Below, in pieces: positions 23,050-35,000 of a stretch of 64,000 bases of DNA. Positions within the stretch are counted from its first letter, which is position 1; every line of letters begins with the position of its first letter. The position numbers were made by a program, and so were the translations under genes. The notes beneath the pieces are model-generated. The model saw only the letters and a program-made list of their open reading frames with translations. It made no database searches and was not told where the DNA came from. The stretch comes from Ceratothoa steindachneri. Its lineage: Eukaryota; Arthropoda; Malacostraca; Isopoda; Cymothoidae. Where the stretch lies: contig OZ018318.1 of NCBI GenBank assembly GCA_963969495.1, positions 177,686,246 to 177,750,245 on the forward strand. The letters run 5' to 3'.

Positions 23050-24290
23050 CCAGTTATGAGCGATACTCACCCGATTCACCGATGTAATCTCAGATAGCCC
23101 TGGTTTTTACCCTGTTCGAGCACAATATTCGGCTCACCACCCAGGAACCTGTCCGTTCGAAGCGTTATCCCCTCCCCATTCACTTAAGAAAAGAGTTCAA
23201 TGAGGAGGTAGACAAACTATGGAAGATGGGTATTATATGTAGGTCCCTCGGAGTCGGATTATTGTTCCCCGGTCGTCATGATGAACAAGGAGGAAAATTC
23301 TTACTGGATATGGATTAACTTCCGGAAGTTAAACAGCGTCACCGTGTTCGGCGCCCAACCGATTTTCCTCATCGATCAGGATTTACGCATGTTCGAGAAG
23401 GCCAAATTCATTAAAGAATTAGAACTGTGTAATGCCTATTAGCAGATTCTCTTGAGAAAAGAGGTAATGAGGTACACGTCCATTCCCAACGACAAGGGCT
23501 TGATGCATTTCCGGCGACTCCCTTTTATGTCGGTAACGGCATGTAGCAATTATAACTGAATGATGAGGCGAATATTGGATGGATTGCCCCACGTCACCTT
23601 CTATTTTCGTGGCGACCAAGGAATGGGGCCACCATCTGGCTGCTCTTCTGGCCCTCCTCTTCCAACTCTGGGAACACAACCTCACGATTGGCCCCAATAA
23701 GTGCCACTTTGCCTTTGGCACTATTAACTAATTGGGTTTCCACATAGAGAACGATTCCTTAGCTTCCCAAGTTGGCAAAATCAAGGCAAATGTCAAAATG
23801 ATACTGCCTGCAACAAAGAAACAGGCCAGGTCATTCACGGCGTTGGCCTCCTTCTAACGACATTTTATTATTAACTTCGCCCCCATCACCGCGCCCCTGT
23901 GTGATCTGCTCAAGAAAAAGGCACCCGAGTGACTCGTCTGGAGACCCCAGTTCGATCGCTAGCTTTGACAAGCTTAAAGGGAAGTAAGCTTCGGCACTAA
24001 TCCTCCACTTACCTGACCCCCTAAACCTTTTGGCATACGGACTGACGCGAGCTAAGAGGGCATAGGATATGTTCTTGTCGAGTAAGGTGAACATGGCGAA
24101 AGTTTTTCTATCGCGTTTGCGAGCCGTAAACTCCTTCCCCGCGATAAAAAAAACTCTGCGGGAATCGAGCAAAAAGCTCTTGCCATTGTTTGTAGCATCA
24201 TAATGTTAAAAATATTACTGTTAGGTAAAGAACCTCTGTCTCCAAGAAACACAGTTTAAAATTGTATACATTATGGTTGCGAAAATTGCC
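23050..24290 (+). pseudogene. Reverse transcriptase and RNase H of element A
   Basis: RT starts after the integrase with 'DVISDSPGFYPVRAQYS' (about 23080-23130). Next come the fingers ('VMMNKEENSYWIWINFRKLN', about 23277-23333) and 'YTSIPNDKGLMHFRRLPF' (about 23472-23525). The YVDDVL active-site block is deleted at about 23603: 'FY' runs almost directly into 'VATKEWGHHL'. Thumb pieces follow ('LTIGPNKCHFAF'), then RNase H ('FGIRTDAS', 'IEQKALAIV') and a final 'LQETQFKIVYI' (about 24243), with a deletion of the TDH-containing segment. Many stops and shifts. Confidence 0.82.
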
Positions 24291-24810
24291 TGGCGGACAG
24301 TTTAAGCATAAGTCCCTAGATTTATTTCTGGAGTAATTTCCCATTCATTATTTGTAATGTTAAATATATTACTTTGTATATATTCCTGAATAATTCTTGT
24401 AGTTTTGTGTAATGCCCTATAAAAATATGTGCCATTATTTTTTTATTATTATATATATATATATATTTTCAATCAGTTACCTAATTTGTATGTAGATTTT
24501 TATTATATTGTGGTATATTTTTTTTAATATCTTTGTATGTAAGTCCTTGGTTAACGAGAGTATGTTGACTCCAGCTACTGATAATTATTTCGCCTTTCCT
24601 ATTGTATTATTACTAATATTATTTTGTTCTTGTTTTTCGATAATAGGAATACTGAGCATTTCCCGAGTCCCCTTTATTTTACTTTTTTTTAGCAGAGTAC
24701 CCGATCTCATCCGTTTTGTATTTGTGTTCAAATTTGAAATTTAGCCGTGTAATTACCATATTAGTCTGATGTCACTTCCTTCGGAAGCTCCATCTTGGGA
24801 TGAAAGGAGA
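24291..24810 (+). other. 3' untranslated part and polypurine tract of element A
   Basis: AT-rich without coding sequence; a short (AT)n lies at 24450-24467. 'gggatgaaaggaga' at 24797-24810 is the polypurine tract directly before the LTR. Confidence 0.65.
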
Positions 24811-25792
24811 TGTCAGTGAGAGAAGATTACGCACCCCGCTTAGAACCCAACGTCTACCCATGGCGCCTGAGAAAGATGCGCTCGCACACCCACATGGCCA
24901 CAAAGGAGCAAGGAAAACTTCGCGGGACCGCATCATGCGTTTCAGTTCTTTTTCCTTCCCTGTCTTATCGCCTGATCGGCGCCAGACCTACGGCGTCGAA
25001 GACTTTCGCGCGAGGCTGTGATGCCGGAAAAAAAAATCCCTCCCCCCCATCTGGTGCGCTAAGTCTAATGAGATCTCCATCCCCCTTTTGGGGGCCTCCG
25101 AAGGCCCGCTTCCGCCAAGGCAATATAAATACTTCGTGAAAAGCTTTGAGAAATTAGTACCTTACAACCCTGTCTTGGTTAGAAGCCACGTAGAGTCTCA
25201 TACGCCCTGCTCCCCCCCCCAAGGTATTCGAGCTACAAACGCAACGCGTCACCTCTACCTGGCCTTGCCTGTACCTAGGGCAAGAGTTCCCACCCAACAG
25301 ACGATAGACACGGAGAGGCATCAATCACTCGGATATCGATTCGTTCTCGTATGAACTACTCCCTCGTTCGTTTCACATCGAGGTTAAAGAAGAAGGAATT
25401 TTGCAGGTGGAACCTTGCAGCGTCTTGATTACTCCTCGTATCCAAAGCCTGCAATCAATGGAAGCAATCACTGTACATCCTCTCTCGGACTCTTGTCCCT
25501 GTCGAGTCATTTGTTTCCCCCTCTTTGTGTGTGCCTCTGGTCTCTTCTTCTTTATTGTCATTTATTTACTTTTGCCAATAATATTATATTTGTATATAGT
25601 ATAGTTCTTTTTTTACAATGAGTTTCTCTAAAACCCAGAACCTCAAAGAATTCATTATTTAGGCAAAACTGGTAGTCGATTTGGTTTATTTAACCCTCTC
25701 ACTGTGATCTGTATCCCAATTTCTAGCGTGCCTCCTTCGCATGTCAACGCAGAGTCAATCTTCGGCTATCATCGACGTTCGACTCTACGACA
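24811..25792 (+). repeat. 3' LTR of element A
   Basis: Begins TGTCAGTGAG and ends CTACGACA. The TATA box 'tataaat' lies at 25124-25130. It aligns with 12666-13657 throughout. Confidence 0.85.
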
Positions 25793-27260
25793 TGCCACAA
25801 AAATGGAAACATTTTTGATCATTTTAACACAACTTCACTTTAATCATCTTTCTAATCTTTTGTACCCTCTAGACAAAGTGTTGAACTCTGTTTTAGTTTC
25901 CTGTAATTTATTGTATGTCAAAGCTAATGATTACTTCTGCTCACTATTTTAACTATTTCGAGGAATGATGTACGACTACATGCTGAAGTATTTATATACT
26001 TTATTTAAGATCGTTTTTTATAGATATATTACTTCTGCCGGGGCGATAGATCATTAAAGCCTTTATTATCACATTATTCATGATCTAAAGTCGTAAAATC
26101 AAGTAATTTGCTTTAAATTATTGAAAAGTATGTATATTTATGGTCTATAATTTGTTCGAATTAGACTTTATTCCGTAGGTGCCATGAAAGATGACTACCG
26201 AAAAAAAACCTTTTATTAGAGAAATCCTCTTTTATTACTTACGCAAAACATATGCTTCCATTTACATGAAAATTATTATTCACGTTGACATAAATTTGTG
26301 TTATTTCGGTTTAAAGATATGATTTTCTATATTTCCTTAAAGAAATAAAAAATATGGTTCCGCTCCATGGAAATGTATCCAATGCCATACTTGTTACTTG
26401 TTGCTAAAGTGCTTATTGTAAAATTAAATAATTCAAAGGTAAGAAACTGGAAAATATTCTTTTCGCAGTCAATCAAAGGAAAAGTATAGAAAATTAAAAT
26501 GTGAGTAGGGGGCGAATTTCAAAGACGTGTTGAAATGAAAATGGCGGGATTTGAAGATGCCATTTCAATGATAAAAGAGAGAAAAGTAAATGACTGAAAT
26601 ATATGGATTAAGAATTGTGTATTTATTGGAAACTTATATATAGATAAGCAATGCTGTTTTAAATTCTGTCAAACATTAAGAAATATGATAATATACTGAA
26701 TATTTAGGAAATTTTCCAGAACAAGCTTGAATGCAAAGTATGTTCGGTTTCAAAAACCATTATTTTTCAACCTTACTTGCCCCATTAAAAAGTTTAATTA
26801 TTTTTTCAATGAGCTGGATACTTATATAATACCCAATTCAGTATCCCCTCTCTTTTTTAGCAAAGATTTTCTTCCATGTTTAAACGCGTGATTACGATTA
26901 ATTTTGTTTTAGTAGGCAGTCTTCATATGTACCCTTAAAATGTTTTAAAATTCATTTATAAACAAAGGGGGTTAATATATGTACTGGTATATTGGTTCAT
27001 ATTTTATGTACGAGTAAAAATGATTCTCGATGGTTTCGTGATGAAACCTTCTCATTTATTTCTCAGAAAGAACATTCAACTGCAAACTTTGAAACACTGA
27101 CATTTATGGCAAATATTTTGAATATAGCGTTTTTAAAATATGGAAAGTGCCTTTCAAGATCTAATATTAATCATTAGAAAATATATTGTTAATCATATAC
27201 AGGTGTTATTAATTTAACTCTTTTCTCAAAAAAATATCTAAGGCTGATATAAAGAGGAAT
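25793..27260. other. AT-rich spacer, no gene seen
   Basis: Only short frames without recognisable products. No repeat shared with the rest of the window was noticed. Confidence 0.6.
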
Positions 27261-27594
27261 AAAGAATTATTTAGCCAAACACACATCGGTCTTCGTGTGA
27301 CAGAGATCGGAGAGAGAGAGAAAGATGCGCGCTGCAGTGCCTTTAATGGACAGAGAGAGACAACATATACCTGGTAGACACTTTTTGTCTGCGCTAATGG
27401 AAGTGCGAAATCATGAGACGCCTTGGTGGCCTGAAATTTTCGACTCGTTGACTTAAGAACTTCTCGCGATCGTGTTAATAGGGCTAGCCTACTCACGGCT
27501 GTCGATGCGTCGGACCTTGGAATTCTCCCTTTCGGACGGAGGGGAAAAAGCCATTTGACCCCATTATAAATCCTCCGGTGCTAGAGTTGGAAGG

Positions 27595-27690
27595 CAGTAT
27601 CCACCGTCTGCCCGCCAAGTCAGTACCCGCCACCTGCCCGCCAAGTCAGTATCCGCGGCCTGCACCCCATCAGTACCCGCTATCTTCGTC
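27595..27690 (+). repeat. 26-bp tandem repeat, about 3.8 units
   Basis: Units begin at 27595, 27621, 27647 and 27671 with 'CAGTA(T/C)CC(A/G)C...CTGCCCGCCAAGT'. It lies upstream of the integrase zinc region of element D and would encode a Pro-rich repeat in that frame. Confidence 0.8.
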
Positions 27691-27699
27691 CCGTTCGAC

Positions 27700-28740
27700 T
27701 TTGCACAATTCTCGCAAAACCCTTAAAGCTCGGGGGAGGCTATTTGCTAGTCACTTTAGTCACACAAAGCATGATCAGAGGATCTTCAAATATTTTTATT
27801 GGCCTGGCGCGACCGACGAAATTATGCGATATTGTCGTTCTTGCCATATTTGCCAAAAGACGGCAATAAAAAGACGAGTCAGACTTGCACCTTTGCAGAA
27901 GGGACTATTCATCTCTGAAACCTTCTCCCGAGTAGCTATCGATCTAAATGGACCGATTCATCCCCATCGAGCGAAGGCCATAATTACGATTTAACGCTGG
28001 TCGACTTTGCCATCCGATTGCCTGAAGCTGTGCCCCTCAAGAAAATCAATAGCATCTCCTGCATCGAAGCCGTTATTTCCATCTTTTACTCTGTGGGCCT
28101 GACCAAAGAAATCCTTTCGGATCGTGGTCTACATCTCATTTCCGAATTAATCGAGTACATTAGTAACTTATGGATCATCAAGCCCATATTTACCACTACT
28201 TTTCACCCGAGTGAGAATGGAATGTGCGAAGGCTAAATGAGAGCCTCAAAGCCATTCTCAGGAAGTTTTGTGCTGATCAGCATATTGAATTGCACCGCTT
28301 CCTTCTGGTAGCCATCTTTGCCTATCATGAAATCCCCTATCGTACTTTAGGATTTTACCTCTTTAAACTTTTACAAGGTAAAAACGTCAGAGGCCCTCTA
28401 AGTATCATTAATGAACTTTATTCCAATCAGAAATTGTACCAAAATATCTAGACTTCTTATTAGTATCTACGTGATTTATGAAGGAGGCTGGAAAATTGCG
28501 CCGATATTAAGTCTCAGAACGCAGACATCAATTTTGACAAGTATAAGACATACTTCGATTTCAAGTCCAAAAAAAGGAAACTTAAGCCGGGAGAAGAAGG
28601 TTTGCTTTTCCTTCCCACGAACAACAAAAAATTGTTGAGCCAGTGGAAGGGCCCCTATCACATAGACCAGAAGCGTGGTCCCTTTGATTAACTTATTAAA
28701 ATCCCCCTTAGGAAGAAAGCTTTTCTATGGTAATATGCTC
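27700..28740 (+). pseudogene. Integrase of element D
   Basis: The zinc region has 'SHFSHTKHDQRIFKYFYWPG' and 'CRSCHICQKT' (HHCC type, 27750-27860). The core has 'VAIDLNGPI' (first Asp), 'LVDFAIRLPEAVPL', 'EILSDRGLHL' (second Asp, about 28105-28135) and 'FHPSENGMCE' (catalytic Glu, about 28203-28232), so all three catalytic positions survive. The Asp-to-Glu spacing is about 35 residues, as usual. The C-terminal module has 'LLSQWKGPYHIDQKRG' (about 28633-28680). Frameshifts near 27990, 28235 and 28450 and several stops make it inactive. Confidence 0.85.
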
Positions 28741-28899
28741 AAGCGGTACCACCGGCGCGGGAGTATCAACCAGATAGTTGCAATCGACGAAGAATCCCTC
28801 ATGCAATCGGAATACTGACTTGAAACCTTTTGCGTAATTCAAGTCGCCGGCGTGGAGTAAGACAAGTAATACCCGTTGCATGTCTTGCCCGACTTAAAT

Positions 28900-29750
28900 A
28901 ATTCCTTGCCTGCGGAAAATTAATATATGTGCCCAGCTATCATCTTTTCAAAAGGATCAACTGCAAGCGCTCCTAAGTCATTTTGATGACGTCATCACCG
29001 CGATCCCCTGTTGTGCTATTCATTTTGAGAACAATATTCAACTAACCATCCTGAAACCCATCCGTTCGAACCCAACCCCCTGTCTATACACCTCCGGCCA
29101 CACAATCTGAGAATTGGCCTTTTTGGCATTATCGATTACTTCGGCTTCAATATTTAGAATAATCGGTTAGCGCCCTAGCAAGGAAAGAGACGAGCTATCT
29201 TGGACATTCCTTTGCTCAGTAACAAAAAGCAGCAGCGATCATTCATAGGCTCTGAATCGAATGCCCCCGAATGCCTCGAGTGGACACCACTTTCGACTCA
29301 CAGCTTTAACCAACTCAAGGAGAAGTTGGCATCCGCTCCTACCCTCCGCCTCCCTAACTCGGACACACAGTTTGGCATTCGCACCGACGCAATTAATGAT
29401 GGTATGGGATGTGTCCTCCTTCAGTATGATAATAACGGCGAAGGTTTTCCCATTGCTTACGCAAGCATAAAATAATCACGCGCGATTAAAATTATGCGGT
29501 AATTGAGAGAAAAGCACTCGCATTCATTTAGGGAATCCGTAAATTTAGCATGTATTTAGTAGGAAAGGAATTTGTAGTGGAAACGAACTATAAACCCTAA
29601 TTATACCTACGTAACGGCAATAATAAAAACGGTCGGTTGGTGTGTTGGAGCTTGTTCCTCCAGGAATTCCAATTCTGCATTTTGTATTTAAAATGCACTA
29701 ATTACTGTATGGCTGATAGTTTAATTAGAAGCCCGTTAGGTCTTTTTCCA
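28900..29750 (+). pseudogene. RT and RNase H remnant of element D
   Basis: Fragments before RT run to 'NPLSIHLRPHNL' (about 29100). The frame then jumps to 'IIDYFGFNI' of the thumb, so fingers and palm with YxDD are deleted, as in B. 'LDIPLLSNKKQQRSFIGS' follows, then RNase H 'FGIRTDAINDGMGCVLLQYD' (29200-29475). Weaker homology continues to about 29740 ('ALITVWLIV' region) with many stops. Confidence 0.75.
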
Positions 29751-29849
29751 AACTAATTCAGAGCTATTTCTTTTTTTATCCATGCATTATATTTTTTTCT
29801 TAAAATTAATTTGTATATTCAACCATATAATAAGGAAACGCGTATCCTT

Positions 29850-29877
29850 TATATATATATATATATATATATATATT
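29850..29877. repeat. (TA)n microsatellite
   Basis: 28 bases of TA between the end of element D pol and the mariner-like region. Confidence 0.95.
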
Positions 29878-29879
29878 TG

Positions 29880-31180
29880 GAGGGGGGTTGTCTGTGCACA
29901 GATATCCTTAAATGTTTTTTTTAGTGACACCTCAAAAATGGGCCTGCACACACACTTTTTGTGATAAATCCTTCATGAATTCACTAATTACCCTTACTTT
30001 GCAGGACATGACAGAAGCTACTCCTGTAAGCACAAATAGATCTGTATGGAAGCTCTAGTAACGAATATACTGCTTCAAACATTACTACAAGACAGGCTCG
30101 TTCAAGAAAGTGCAGGACACTTTCGTGCATCAGTTCAAATGTGAAAAATCCCCCTCCAATAGCAGAATTCAGGACAGGGTGGACCAATCCGAGAACTATG
30201 GGAGAGTAAAGAACCTCACTGCAGCCACTGACAATCGTCCAAGCCCTTCAGAACGCCCCAGAAGCGTACAACTGATCTGCTCGAGAGCGTGAGAGATTCA
30301 GTTAAGCTGTGCCTAAAACGTTCTGTGCCCATGCGAAGTCTAGTAATGGATGTATAGGCCTACCAATACAGAAATACAGACTAAACAGACCCTTACAACT
30401 TCAGAGAAAAGGCAGAGAAAGGCTATAGCAGTCAAGATACTGGAGAAGATTCAGGAGACCCCAACTTTCCTTAACCTCCTTTGGATCTCAGATGAACTTC
30501 ACTTCCATCTTGAAGGAAAGGTAAACTCGAAGACAAATGTCTTCTAGGGGACATTCAGACCAAATAAGGTAGCCACCAAGCCCCTGCACTCTCCTAAGGG
30601 CACAGTATGGACTGCACTCTCAGCCAGAGGCATCATCAGACCATTCTTCTTCGATGAATGTGGCGAAAAAGTGACAGTCATCAAGGAACGGTATGTTGAG
30701 GTCCTTAAAACCTTCAGGAGGAAGCTGCAGACCATGTTTTTGTCGCTTATGGGGAATTTTTGGTCCCAGCAAGATAGAGCGAGCTCTCACACCTCAAACC
30801 TCTCCCAAAATTAGCTGAAAGAAAAATTTGGTGGCCGTGTGATCAGTCTCAAGACTGATTTTGAGTGGGCACCTCACAGCCCAGACATTAGCCCTCCCAG
30901 ACTGAACCTACCTTAAAGAAAGTGTGTACGCAGGGAGATCAAGAACCATCACGGAACTCAAGAAAGCCATCAGGGAGTTGATCAGAGCCATTAGTCTGTA
31001 GGTTTATAAGGACGTCATGAACAACTTTGTGCTGTGCCTCAAGAAAATCACAGAGCTAAATGGAGGTCATATCGAACATGTGCTCAAAAATAAAGAAGAA
31101 AAGCCCAAAGACTCTCATGTTTTGATATGATGTTTTTAAACACAATAAACTAGTTATCACCAAAGTTTCATTCAATCCTT
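29880..31180 (+). mobile_element. Mariner/Tc1-like transposon relic
   Basis: Region carrying the broken transposase described next. I searched both edges for inverted repeats (left around 29880-29920, right around 31130-31180) and found none convincing, so the limits are approximate. It sits between the pol of element D and an LTR fragment, so it probably inserted into the 3' end of D. Confidence 0.6.
29988..31130 (+). pseudogene. Mariner-like (DUF4817-type) transposase
   Basis: The N-terminus has 'HYYKTGSFKKVQDTF' (about 30078-30122), the helix-turn-helix type of DUF4817. The catalytic domain has 'LLWISDELHFHLEGKVN' (30475-30525, first Asp), 'KPLHSPKGTVWTALSARGII' (about 30569-30638), 'WSQQDRASSHTSNL' (about 30761-30803, second Asp) and 'APHSPDIS' (about 30869-30892, third Asp, DDD type). 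The C-terminus 'GGHIEHVLKNKEEKPK' lies at about 31063-31110. In-frame tag/tga codons and frameshifts occur (for example near 30290, 30548 and 30812). The match to this arthropod transposase family is strong. Confidence 0.85.
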
Positions 31181-31676
31181 GCAGACAATCGCAGAACCCT
31201 ACAAGCTCCGCGTATTCTCGATTAATTCGCGACCAGTCTTAATTCGTTTTCTAACTCAAAAGCAAGTACATCCAGTAATAGTCATTTTCAAGAGACTATT
31301 ATTTGAACTTTACAAGGATTAATCCTTTGCACCAGATCTCCGAGGACGTCATGAACAACTTTGTGCTGCGCCTCAAGAAAATCACAGAGCTAAATGGAGG
31401 TCATCTCGAACACGTGCTCAAAAATAAAGAAGAAAAGCCCAAGGACTCTCATGTTTTGATATGATGTTTTTAAACACAATAAACTAGTTATCACCAAAGT
31501 TTCCTTCAATCCTTGCAGACAATCGCAGAACCCTACAAGCTTCGCGTATTCTTGATTAATTCGCGAACAGTCTTGATTCGTTTTCTAACTCAAAAGCAAG
31601 TACATCCCGTAATAGTCATTGTCAAAAGATTATTATTTTAAATTTGCAAGGATTATTCCTTCGGACCAGATCTCCA
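31011..31676 (+). repeat. 333-bp tandem duplication of the transposase 3' end
   Basis: 31011-31343 and 31344-31676 are near-identical head-to-tail copies (start 'ggacgtcatgaacaacttt', end 'accagatctcc'). The copied unit includes the last ~35 codons of the transposase and about 220 bp downstream. Confidence 0.92.
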
Positions 31677-31679
31677 GGG

Positions 31680-32010
31680 TAACAGCAACGCGCAACTCTC
31701 CTGTGTAAGTGCTTTCTCTACTACTACCCCAATCTCCCTCGGTATAAGCCTCCATCGTCGGCTTTGTTTCCGATCTAGGTTAGTCGAGCGTCCGACGTTC
31801 AATATTTTTCGTTTGTTTGTACGGCGACCGTCACCGCCAAGTCTTTATCCCTTTTAGCCGCTGAGATTCGTGTACTTCTAATTTGCATATTAGTAAAGTT
31901 ATTTTTGTACCCGTTTTTCTATTGTCCCGGAACCTCCAAAATAGTCGACTATTTGGCCAACCTACCTTCAGTTAATCTGCACTCTGCTTCTATTATAAAT
32001 CTCCCACGCA
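31680..32010 (+). repeat. LTR fragment, probably of element D
   Basis: Has a 'ggtataagcc' box near 31740, then 'attagtaaagttatttttgtacc' and 'aacctccaaaatagtcgactatttggcc'. These are the same words in the same order as the R-U5 part of element A (13495-13590: 'ggtaaagttat', 'aacctctaagaat', 'atttaagcc'). The U3 part is missing or replaced by the tandem duplication. Confidence 0.5.
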
Positions 32011-35000
32011 TATAGCTGTCATCGCAATTGGCTGAGAAACGCCTAAAGAGTCAATTTGACCCTTTTCTACAAAATTGTGAAACGAGATGGATTTTATAAA
32101 TCCGTATGGATTTTCATCGGGTCTCCTATATCATTTATTTTAGACACTTATTTTATCGAAAAATAATATTTAAAAATTTGAAAGGCGTGAGATCGGTTCA
32201 GTATTAGATAATTTAAACTTTTTATAACGCAATATAATATATTGAATATATTTTTCTAACCTCAAAAGTTTTTCGATATATCAAAGTTCCATGAATAGTG
32301 TTAGGTCCTTTGACAAGTTCAAAATCAAAGCGACATTTAATCATATTTATTATGTACTTTGACTTAATCCCTTGCTTCATCTTTTGTGTCAATGATTGAA
32401 ATCATACAGTATATATAAAGATATTTTTGTGTTACCCGTTCATTTTTTTGTGACGCACATAATTGAACCAAAAATAGAATTTACTTAAGAAACATTCTTT
32501 TCTTCGACGTTGTATCGTTATAAAATTATCGAAATTTTAATTGTATAAATGTCATAATAAAATAAAAAAAAATTTTACAAATTTTATTTTGCCCATTGAT
32601 TGTAAAGTTCATACTATTTAATAGATCCTCGATCATATCTAAATCTCCTTCGGGGCGACAAGGTATCATAAGTCACAGCTGCCATCTACACTTAAATAAT
32701 TAGCCTATTTCTTTAATAGCAGCTAGGTTTGCTCTCCACTAGCAATTTTTGTGAATAAGTGAGAGAGAGAGAGAGAATACAAACTCAGCCATAGAGTAAG
32801 GTGTCCTACGCACAATGGGAGAGAATGTATGTGTATGCATCAGCGAAAGAGATGTGTTGAACGATAAATGATGTAAAGGTCTGTGTGGTTCTTCCCTCTG
32901 TAGCAATCTTTGAGTCAAGTTCACTTTGAAGTAGGAGACCTCCAAGTGTCTAAAAATATTGCATAAGTAAATTTTTGTAGCTTCTAACCGATTTTTTTAA
33001 ATATAGATATTCTACATGGACAATAATATTGTGATGTAGCAATGAGCTTTACGCTATCAAATGTTGGAAATCTGTGAATCAATTACATTTTTAAGTCTGT
33101 CTGGCTTAAATTAAAACACGATTTCAATCCCTTTCAAAGATTTTGAAATTGTCACAACACTTTTAATACGTAAAAAACTTTAAATTCAGAATGGTATAAT
33201 AGAAATAAGGGATGAGATATAGCTAAAGGGAATAATAATGTAATCTTTGATTGCGCCAAAATGCTTTTGAGGAATCATTGATAATATAGAGATACTTATT
33301 CATGCCAAAAACACCAGTTAAGAGGAGTTAGTATGTGGTAATGATTTCTGATGTAAATGACTAGTAGCAGTCTTTGGAGTAGTAATAGTAGCAAGGGCAT
33401 CAATTATCCTTGCCAAATAGTTTTTGAGAACTTGAAAGATTTTTTATTAATTTTACGATCCCCTCTGGGGCTGACCACATCAAAAAAGTTTTAATTTTAG
33501 CCTACCTGTTAAAAGTAAAGAAAATAATATATATAATGACATGAACCAATTCACTATAAATAAATCCCCACAAACACTCGCAAAACTATTTATGTTACCC
33601 CCATGATCAATTTAAAAAAAATAAACACGATTGGCTAGGGCCTCCTCCCAATTCCTCAAAAAAACTAAATTTCCCACAGTCCTATGTGTAGGAGCTTGCC
33701 CCAACCAGAAGAGATATGTCGTAGTCTACTTGGCTGCGAGGGTATTGGAACTGCTCTCATGAAGGAAGCTTCCACAAACTCAGATAATCCAACCAAAACG
33801 TGGCGTCTAGTATGGAGAACAAACCACTCTTCCAAGAAAGGTTCCGAGAATCTCTATATTGGATCACTCTTCATCTTGCAAATGTATCCGATCGGATCCG
33901 ACGAGTGATTTGTGGATAACCACAGGAGGCAACCAAAGGAGGCAATATTTTGATTATTTATATTCCCGCTCGCCCTCTCCCAAACTCTTTTCCATGCAGC
34001 CATAATTGTTCACCACGATCCCTGTCATCCGGTTGTCGTCGGAAAGAGCGAAACACCAACCCGCTGGCTCAGTGTGGGCAGTTGTAAGGAAAAAGTTAAC
34101 TATTGGATTTATTTTTGTCTTTCGAGCTTTTTTTCTCTACGTTTTCTAATTTTTGCCTCCAAATCTGTGTTTCTGTTTTCGGTATTTGTTTTCCTTTGGT
34201 CTTTTCTCCTCTTCATATTTTACCTTCCATGATAAGTTTAAAATTTCTTACTGATTATTAAACGACTGGCCCAATTTGAGACTGATTAAATAATTAAGTA
34301 TTACTTGGAGAGCTTAGGGCTTACATGGTTTTGTCAAATACAGAATTAAAAAGGTTGGGTTAAAACTTAAAATTACGTTATAACTTATAAAACCAAAAAA
34401 TAAAATAAAATAAAAAAAAGGGGTTTGTTTATCTTTGATAAATGAATGTAAATTTCATGACCCATGTAATAGAAAGGTTTAATTTTCGCCCATCATCATG
34501 GAAGAAACGATAGCGAAAAAATTCAACCAAACTTGTCTCTACATCGTACTATTAAAATTCATGATATTTTCTACCTAATTCCAAATTTTGAATTTCGTAA
34601 AACAATAAATAAAGATAACGAAACAAAGTTCAAATCTTCAGATCAAAATATTAAGAATCAAAGGATTTCCCTCATCATCCCGCTTGACCTTTCCCTTATG
34701 TTTCCATTTAGATGTTTAAAACTCCTTTTAGCATTGAAAAATATACAATGAATAATTGATAGACGAATGGGTTACGAACGAATCTTTTATTCATAGCGAT
34801 TTGGTATGGATTACAATTTCTGTAAGGTAAGGTACTAACATATGCAAATGACGAGGGGCCGTTAGTGATGGGGGAGTCTTATGAAGAGGAAAAGATAAAT
34901 CGCCTGTACTTTGACCTTTCGATCTGATCATGGATTCGTCTTAAACTGAGCAGCTTTACGCTCATAAATCTCTTGGCATTGAATCAAGAGCAAATGGGGC

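Larger units (their letters stand above)
12666..25792 (+). mobile_element. Ty3/gypsy element A, old, interrupted by nested element B
   Basis: Two directly repeated, clearly diverged LTRs (12666-13657 and 24811-25792) bracket broken gag, protease, integrase, reverse transcriptase and RNase H pieces, in that order. A 6.0-kb younger element splits gag. Without the insert the element is about 7.1 kb. Integrase lies before reverse transcriptase, which is unusual for Ty3/gypsy and typical of Gmr1-like elements. The 5 bases outside the two LTRs (ataaa; tgcca) do not match, so the target duplication is lost or the two LTRs came together by recombination. Every enzyme domain is damaged. Confidence 0.88.
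27270..29760 (+). mobile_element. Ty3/gypsy relic D (protease-integrase-RT/RNase H remains)
   Basis: Holds a linker (27270-27700), integrase (27700-28740), a spacer with 'FCVIQVAGVE' like 'LNVIQTVCIQ' of B, then RT thumb and RNase H (29090-29740). The 5' LTR and gag are missing. The downstream LTR is only a fragment after 31680, separated by a mariner-like insertion. Integrase-before-RT order is again clear. Edges are approximate. Confidence 0.75.
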
